From Unio delphinus (lineage: Eukaryota > Mollusca > Bivalvia > Unionida > Unionidae), in NCBI GenBank assembly GCA_029339505.1, contig JAQISU010000182.1, positions 4,067,501 through 4,131,500 on the forward strand: 64,000 nucleotides of DNA, written 5' to 3'. Below are positions 59,684 to 64,000 of this stretch, in pieces. Under the pieces are notes generated by a model. It saw nothing but the letters and a program-made list of their open reading frames with translations. It did not search any database and was not told the DNA's origin. How positions within the stretch are numbered: the first letter of the stretch is position 1; the number at the start of each line of letters is the position of its first letter. Both the position numbers and the translations under genes were made by a program.

Positions 59684-61102
59684 TTATAGATTTTCAACTG
59701 GTGCATCTACCAATCTCATTCGTCCACCAACACCTTCAAGTATCATTGATTTATCACTGAGAATGACAGCAACCGCTCTATAATTATCAATACCAGCAGG
59801 ACGGGTTACACGAGCTCGGAAGTGTATATCAACTACGGACTGTTTCATCAAGTCAAGATGTTCCAACGAAAAGTAATAAATCGGATACAGACTTTTAAAA
59901 TCCAATTGTGATATTTGTAGACCAGTATCTACATTTTGATCACGTCCCATAAATGATAGCAATCGATGATAAACTCGTGCAATATGGTTTTGACCGTAAT
60001 TAAGTTGTATATCCTCTGATGGTTCTTGTTGTCCGTTTATTTTAAGTGAAACTTCATTACATCCGATTTGATCAAATATCATATGGGAACGTTCTTGATT
60101 ATCCAATCGCGCTCTATTCTGTAGCGCAATAAAAATATGCCGTGGAGCTGAAACACCCTGTCGTGCTGCCAAATGCCATGTAAGTGTACCATCAATATTA
60201 GAATCCATGGTATCTGTGGACGTTGTCAACCAGCTTAATAATCTCTTTCCCCCTTGATCCATAAATGATAGCAACCGCGGTTCTACTGACAATGATGGAG
60301 TCAACACTGGCATCCACAGTGATAGTTTTGATAAATTTACTCTACCAGCGGCAACGCCAGCAGCGCGCCAGATTGCATTATTATCAGTACCCTTTCTCAC
60401 TAGTGCTACAGTATGCTTTACTCCATAAATAACTTTTCTGACGTTTCTACAAAATCCAAATATGTGATGGAGCGGAATCGCACATGAAAAATGTCGACGC
60501 TCTCCCTGCAATGTTCCTTTTCGTGTTGCAAACCCTAAATTGAAATTATTATTAACGCTTCCGAGAATATCAAAGGCAGCAGCTGGTCTGTCTCTATGTT
60601 CAGGGGTATCAGGTTGTACAGCTGCAGTACCTGCTGGAGTATTTATTTTAATATACGGAATGTGCTCAGCGTGATCAGTAATATCCTTAGAGAACATCAT
60701 AGATGGACCGGCCGATCTTGTATAATCGTCAGAGTATCTTGCTAGCCCTAGTATTGTTGTTGCTACATCAACTTCACGTTCAATAGATTCGATTTCTTTT
60801 CCATCAATGAGATATCTTGCGCTTTCAAATAAAGCCATGATGCCATTGTTAACAAAACCAACTCGGATAGTTGGGTCATTTGCATATGGTGTATCATTAT
60901 ACTGTAAAAGTTCACCTTCGACTTCAATAAAAGCTTCAGCTGGTAAAAAGTATTTACTGGTATCATGAACTTGAAGTTCAATTCTTCCACGAAGATCAGG
61001 TTGTACTGCGTGATAAGCAAAAAATTGATAATCACGTACAGAAGTATCTTTAAGTACTGGGGCTTCCATGTCAAATGCAACATCAGGGTTCTGTTTGAAC
61101 AT
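59684..61102 (-). CDS. Major capsid protein, double-jelly-roll type
   Basis: An uninterrupted 472-residue protein. The N-terminal part has the pattern seen in Polinton-type capsid proteins: a YQFFAYHAVQPDLRGRIELQ strand, then DTSKYFLPAEAFIEVEGELL. Two jelly-roll halves are suggested by the repeated strand-rich segments around residues 20-260 and 270-460. It sits where the hexon-equivalent is expected, between the pVI-like gene and PX-like plus protease genes. Copies L and M carry broken versions. The assignment to the double-jelly-roll family is by motif and context. A structure prediction would settle it. Confidence 0.82.
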   Translation of the reverse strand: MFKQNPDVAFDMEAPVLKDTSVRDYQFFAYHAVQPDLRGRIELQVHDTSKYFLPAEAFIEVEGELLQYNDTPYANDPTIRVGFVNNGIMALFESARYLIDGKEIESIEREVDVATTILGLARYSDDYTRSAGPSMMFSKDITDHAEHIPYIKINTPAGTAAVQPDTPEHRDRPAAAFDILGSVNNNFNLGFATRKGTLQGERRHFSCAIPLHHIFGFCRNVRKVIYGVKHTVALVRKGTDNNAIWRAAGVAAGRVNLSKLSLWMPVLTPSLSVEPRLLSFMDQGGKRLLSWLTTSTDTMDSNIDGTLTWHLAARQGVSAPRHIFIALQNRARLDNQERSHMIFDQIGCNEVSLKINGQQEPSEDIQLNYGQNHIARVYHRLLSFMGRDQNVDTGLQISQLDFKSLYPIYYFSLEHLDLMKQSVVDIHFRARVTRPAGIDNYRAVAVILSDKSMILEGVGGRMRLVDAPVENL

Positions 61103-61132
61103 TTTTTATTATATATCCGATGGTCTAAATCA
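61103..61132 (-). promoter_or_regulatory. Candidate promoter of the major capsid gene
   Basis: The minus strand reads GATTTAGACCATCGGAT, then TATATAATAAAAA directly before the ATG. A similar AT-rich run directly precedes the pVI-like (TATATAGAGA) and PX-like (TTTTGTATA) start codons. Late-gene promoter function is a guess. Confidence 0.4.
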
Positions 61133-61133
61133 A

Positions 61134-61150
61134 AAATTACAAAGTAATTT
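61134..61150. repeat. Hairpin upstream of the capsid gene
   Basis: AAATTAC-AAA-GTAATTT, followed at 61155-61169 by AATTCT-GAA-AGAATT. The stems are the same as those of the hairpins at 57590 and 58724, read from the other strand. Confidence 0.6.
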
Positions 61151-61189
61151 AAAAAATTCTGAAAGAATTCTGAAAGTAATTTTGAATTG

Positions 61190-61372
61190 AAAACCCCAGG
61201 AATTCATTTAGAGAAAATTGATTTTCATGAAATTATGTCGACGGATTAGCCAAAAAACAATACAAAATCAATAAAAAAAACATCGAAAATTCGATGAAAG
61301 AACATATTTTAGCCTCACATGATAAAAAATCTGATCAAAATCGATTTTCTCTAAATGAATTCCTGGGGTTTT
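61190..61372. repeat. 36-bp inverted repeat with 111-bp spacer
   Basis: The arms at 61190-61225 and 61337-61372 (core CCCCAGGAATTCATTTAGAG) are reverse complements with one mismatch. The sequence just inside arm 1 (TTTTCATGAAATTATGTCGA) recurs just after arm 2 as a direct repeat (near 61382). No coding. Candidate replication, packaging or regulatory site. Confidence 0.8.
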
Positions 61373-61591
61373 CATCCTCGATTTTCATGAAATTTTGTCG
61401 ATGAATTGCATAAAAACACTAGAAAAATGAGTAAAAACACTAGAAAAATGAGTAAAAAAAGTAAAAAATCTAACAAAATTAGCAAAAAATAAATATTTTA
61501 TAATATAAAAATAATTTTTATAAACTAATTATTTAGTTGGGTGTATTTTAATAATGATGATGAAAATATCTGATAATGAAGATAACGTAAG

Positions 61592-61785
61592 TAGAATCAC
61601 AAGTGATTCTGATACAAGTGATTCTGACATAAATATTTCTAATGCTAGCATTTCTACAATAACCATAACAACTGAGCATCCTATTCAAATAAATAGAATC
61701 ACAAGTGATTCTGACACAAATATTTCTAATGCTAGCATTTCTACAATAACTATCATAATTGGAAATCCTGTTCAAATAAATATTT
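61592..61785. repeat. 102-bp tandem repeat with internal palindromes
   Basis: Two units, each with the palindromes GAATCAC-AA-GTGATTC (61594-61609 and 61696-61711) and AATGCTAGCATT (61641-61652 and 61728-61739). It lies directly after the pVI-like stop codon. An 85-codon plus-strand frame at 61554-61811 runs through the repeats (Ser/Asp/Ile-rich). I regard it as a by-product of the repeat. Confidence 0.75.
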
Positions 61786-62289
61786 CTAACGTTTCCGGCG
61801 AAATTTCTTAAAGCCACTTCCCGGAAGCCCACTTCCGGCTATCATATTTGCTGTTATGTTATCCTGAATCGATGATTGCATCATCGATTGTAGTTTTTTA
61901 TCCACGGCGTTATTTATTATTTTACTAACCTGTGTAGGCATTACTGCAGTAGATGGTAGTGAAGTCATTCCAGAAATGCTAGCATTTCCAGGTTTTGTTG
62001 AAAATCTGGAAGATTTTCCACGTCGAACTAGCGCTGTTAGTTTATCCCGAGCGGCTGAAAACGCCTTACTAGCAAGATCACCAACAGTGTTAATACCCTT
62101 ATCTCGGATAACATCAATTGCTTTCATTGCTGCCTGTTTTGCAAATGGAGCCACTTTTGGAGCCATTCTTGAAAATAATCCCATTATAGTATTACCGAGA
62201 CCATCTCCATAGTATACTCGGTATTTTGGTAATCGTGAGTTTACCACGTAGACACTAGTTGGTTTATCATGGTTGTAGTGTATGATCAT
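61786..62289 (-). CDS. pVI-like basic minor capsid protein
   Basis: An uninterrupted 167-residue protein. After a short N-terminus comes YYGDGLGNTIMGLFSRMAPK, a glycine-containing amphipathic helix like those in adenovirus pVI-type and Polinton minor capsid proteins. A helical, Ala-rich domain (about residues 45-90), a basic linker, and a C-terminus ending GFKKFRRKR follow. The GDGLG context may be a protease processing site. Inside the gene two palindromes (61973-61988 and 62000-62018) encode residues near 92-107 that copy L lacks. A role under the capsid or with DNA is inferred. Confidence 0.62.
   Translation of the reverse strand: MIIHYNHDKPTSVYVVNSRLPKYRVYYGDGLGNTIMGLFSRMAPKVAPFAKQAAMKAIDVIRDKGINTVGDLASKAFSAARDKLTALVRRGKSSRFSTKPGNASISGMTSLPSTAVMPTQVSKIINNAVDKKLQSMMQSSIQDNITANMIAGSGLPGSGFKKFRRKR
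61973..62018. repeat. Two palindromes inside the pVI-like gene
   Basis: GAAATGCTAGCATTTC at 61973-61988 (identical to the intergenic palindrome at 62302-62317) and GAAAATCT-GGA-AGATTTTC at 62000-62018, within the reading frame. Confidence 0.75.
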
Positions 62290-62301
62290 TCTCTATATAG
62301 A

Positions 62302-62317
62302 AATGCTAGCATTTCCA
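62302..62317 (-). terminator. Palindrome after the Glu-rich protein gene
   Basis: GAAATGCTAGCATTTC, a perfect 16-bp palindrome 21 bases past the stop codon of the upstream gene and 13 bases before the pVI-like ATG. Confidence 0.45.
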
Positions 62318-62337
62318 ATTATCTAATCGTGGTGACA

Positions 62338-63447
62338 TTAGTCACTGTGATAACCGTAGAAATTCGAAGAATTTCCATCCAAAGAATTTTCGGCTAACTC
62401 CTCAATGAAATCTCTATATGTTGCAATATCCATGATACCACCTTGAAATAACCTCCTACAGATATCAGCTGCTTCATTGATTATTTCTGGTGAGTTATTC
62501 CCGGCTCGTTTTCCTCCTACAAGTATTTCTAATCGTGATATATCACCGAGAATATTGCCGGGACAGAAACTCGAAGAGTTTCCAACACTAGAGTTTCCAA
62601 CACTAGAGTGAAAATCCATAGGTGAATATCCCTTTCCGGTTTTTTTCCTAGTTTTTGCTTCTCTTTTTCTTTGTTGTTCTTGTTGCTTTTCTTCTTCTTC
62701 TTGTTGTTTTTCTTGTTGTTGTTGTATGTCATAATCTTCAATTCCTCTCGTAAACATTTTATACTCCAGTTTTCCCTTTTTTAAACGATCAATATTTTGA
62801 TTTATTTTAAACAACCAATCAACCCAGTCAGGTCGTGATATTTTACTCTTTTTATACTCGTCCTTCAAAAAACGTTCTCTTGAATAATAGCTTTGGACAG
62901 CAAAATTACCAAAGGCGATATAATTGTTGGGTTTTATTAATTGAAATTGTTTTATTTCTATTATACCCATCGGAGTGAATTTGTCTATAAAGGGAACACC
63001 ACGAGAAGTGGAAACTGCGCCTTCTTCTTCTTCTTCTTGTTCTTCTTCTTCTTGTTCCTGTTCTTCTTGTAGTTCTTCTCGTTCTTCTCGTTCTTGCTGT
63101 CGTTGTAGTTCCATCTCCCCTGCGATTTCACCTGGAAGTATTTGTACAGCTTGTTTCGTTTGTTTAGTTCGTTTTGCTATTTTCTCCAACACAGGGAGAA
63201 GAGGCTTCTCTGTTCTAGGACCTTCTTTAGGGACATCTCCGTATATCGCCCGTTCAGTTGCTGTTTTCACACCCTCAGTTGCACTAACAATAGGTTTGAA
63301 GAGTTGTTCTGTATCCTCTGTGAAGTCAGTCTGAAATAATTGCCGTTGTTGAAGTTTTTCGCGGATTCTATCACGAAGGGGTAATATTTTCTTAAGAGCT
63401 TCAAGTCTTTCTCTAGCTAATCTCGTTGTTAATGATTCTCCTACCAT
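62338..63447 (-). CDS. Glu-rich structural-module protein, function unknown
   Basis: An uninterrupted 369-residue protein, first gene of the R structural module. The N-terminal 60 residues (MVGESLTTRLARERLEALKK, FTEDTEQLFKPIV) are conserved in copy L. Residues 111-143 are almost all Glu/Gln/Arg, a charged coiled-coil-like segment, and a second Gln/Glu tract follows near 240-265. From residue 298 the C-terminus (NILGDISRLEILVGG, RAGNNSPEI, ICRRLFQGGIMD) is the best conserved part in all three copies. Related proteins occur at the start of structural clusters in similar animal elements. Scaffold or minor capsid is possible, but I do not assign a function. Two hairpin palindromes lie in the frame (62359-62375 and 62566-62582). 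Confidence 0.7.
   Translation of the reverse strand: MVGESLTTRLARERLEALKKILPLRDRIREKLQQRQLFQTDFTEDTEQLFKPIVSATEGVKTATERAIYGDVPKEGPRTEKPLLPVLEKIAKRTKQTKQAVQILPGEIAGEMELQRQQEREEREELQEEQEQEEEEQEEEEEGAVSTSRGVPFIDKFTPMGIIEIKQFQLIKPNNYIAFGNFAVQSYYSRERFLKDEYKKSKISRPDWVDWLFKINQNIDRLKKGKLEYKMFTRGIEDYDIQQQQEKQQEEEEKQQEQQRKREAKTRKKTGKGYSPMDFHSSVGNSSVGNSSSFCPGNILGDISRLEILVGGKRAGNNSPEIINEAADICRRLFQGGIMDIATYRDFIEELAENSLDGNSSNFYGYHSD
62359..62375. repeat. Hairpin palindrome inside the Glu-rich protein gene (C-terminal tail)
   Basis: GAAATTC-GAA-GAATTTC, 7-bp stem with 3-base loop, coding for GNSSNF near the C-terminus, beyond the conserved part. Confidence 0.75.
62566..62582. repeat. Hairpin palindrome inside the Glu-rich protein gene
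   Basis: GAAACTC-GAA-GAGTTTC, followed by two GTTTCCAACACTAGA-type direct repeats. It encodes the SVGNSSVGNSSSF tract that copy L lacks. Confidence 0.75.
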
Positions 63448-63618
63448 TATTGAAAGAGTATTACTATTGTCAAATTAAAAAATCCAAAGCATTTTAGAAA
63501 TGCAAATCATTTTAGAAATGCAAATCATTTCGAAAGAAATCACTAACCTAAAAATGCAAATCATTTTAATACTTCCTTGTTGTTACACACATAATTTTAC
63601 TTCCTCATACCGTATCGG
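63448..63618. promoter_or_regulatory. Intergenic region with repeated hairpins
   Basis: Between the small conserved gene and the Glu-rich gene. It holds GCATTT-TAG-AAATGC at 63489-63503 and three further ATGCAAATCATTT-type repeats up to about 63570. The repeats lie 50-130 bases past the stop of the upstream gene. Confidence 0.5.
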
Positions 63619-64000
63619 TTATACAAACAAAGGAGGCTCTCTACGCGTGGGCTCATCACCTTCAGAGTTTTCCATTAATGTTTTTAATTGTCTCACTTTA
63701 CAATTAATAAGTCTCTTTTGTTCATATTCTAATCCTAATTGCTTTCGAACACGTTCAACGATGCTACATAATGGTACGAAGACATTAACATCTTCAGTAT
63801 TTACTAAGCTCTCACGTATAAGCTTTTGGATATTCTTAATTAAAAAATATTTTTTAGATAGGACATATTTTCCGGTCTGTTCTGCAAATTGTATATCCTC
63901 GAAATTGGTCATAATTTGATCACAATCCAAACCTGAACATAATTTTACATTTTCATCCTTCAACTTGTTGATTTCAATAATAATCAATTTGAGATTTTCA
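63619..64000 (-). CDS. Small conserved gene, 5' end beyond the window
   Basis: The minus-strand frame is open from the window edge to the stop at 63619 and covers at least 126 residues. No ATG is seen inside, so the start is beyond 64000. By comparison with the L relic (start 37792) only some 10-20 codons should be missing. Visible features are an N-terminal coiled-coil-like helix, the conserved block DCDQIMTNFEDIQFAEQTGK and VFVPLCSIVERVRKQ, and a basic-acidic tail. No known domain recognised. Its strand is the same as the R structural genes, while in copy L it opposes them. Confidence 0.72.
   Translation of the reverse strand, partial: ENLKLIIIEINKLKDENVKLCSGLDCDQIMTNFEDIQFAEQTGKYVLSKKYFLIKNIQKLIRESLVNTEDVNVFVPLCSIVERVRKQLGLEYEQKRLINCKVRQLKTLMENSEGDEPTRREPPLFV

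Noticed and set aside
61554..61811. 85-codon Ser/Asp/Ile-rich plus-strand frame in the viral intergenic region
   Set aside because: It follows the 102-bp tandem repeat, both strands are open there, and it has no counterpart in copy L.
62975..63334. 119-codon Ser/Cys-rich plus-strand frame
   Set aside because: Antisense of the Glu-rich coding tract of the structural-module gene.

Overview
The window is animal nuclear DNA. It is AT-rich, with long stretches of (AT)n, GATA and CA repeats, spliced exons with GT/AG borders, degraded LINE retrotransposons, and two histone H2B relics that keep the animal histone 3' stem-loop. A lophotrochozoan such as a mollusc is a reasonable guess, but nothing here fixes the species. 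No database search could be run, so all family names rest on motifs read by eye.

Bases 1-16.7 kb hold part of an ADAM/reprolysin-like secreted metalloprotease gene on the minus strand. Eight exons join in compatible phases: propeptide exons at 16.45, 13.38, 7.48 and 6.84 kb, then the start of the catalytic domain at 6.50, 5.82, 5.17 and 4.01 kb. The zinc-binding exon and the first exon were not found. Bases 16.7-31.0 kb are mostly repeats: a nested tandem duplication with a 97-bp repeat (20.2-23.0 kb), an RTE-like LINE fragment (25.6-26.0 kb), a 286-bp direct repeat (26.6-27.1 kb), a large microsatellite (27.8-28.3 kb) and a decayed L1/Tx1-like LINE (28.3-31.0 kb).

From 31.0 kb to the right edge the window is dominated by three copies of one Polinton/Maverick- or adintovirus-like integrated DNA virus, at different stages of decay. 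Copy L (31.0-44.1 kb) is old and broken but nearly complete: end repeat, eight structural-module genes, a small minus-strand gene, a Cys-rich gene, a polymerase-helicase-HNH gene, an rve integrase, a zinc-ribbon plus phospholipase A2-like gene, and the start of a packaging ATPase. Copy M (48.0-51.1 kb) keeps only remnants of structural genes. Copy R (55.57 kb to beyond the window) has all eight structural-module genes as uninterrupted reading frames on the minus strand: a Glu-rich protein, a pVI-like basic protein, a double-jelly-roll-type major capsid protein, a PX-like basic protein, an adenain-like protease, a fibre-like protein, a membrane protein and a penton-like protein.

Between L and M lie two tandem H2B units (44.15-47.95 kb). 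An RTE LINE (53.4-55.56 kb) abuts R.

The most interesting signals are: (1) the structural block of R is inverted relative to L when both are anchored on the shared end repeat and the shared small gene; (2) R carries short palindromic hairpins, mostly about 1-30 bases after stop codons, and similar hairpins sit in frame inside two genes at places where L lacks them; (3) the intergenic region upstream of the R capsid gene holds a 36-bp inverted repeat and a 102-bp tandem repeat; (4) the H2B relics are sandwiched between viral copies.
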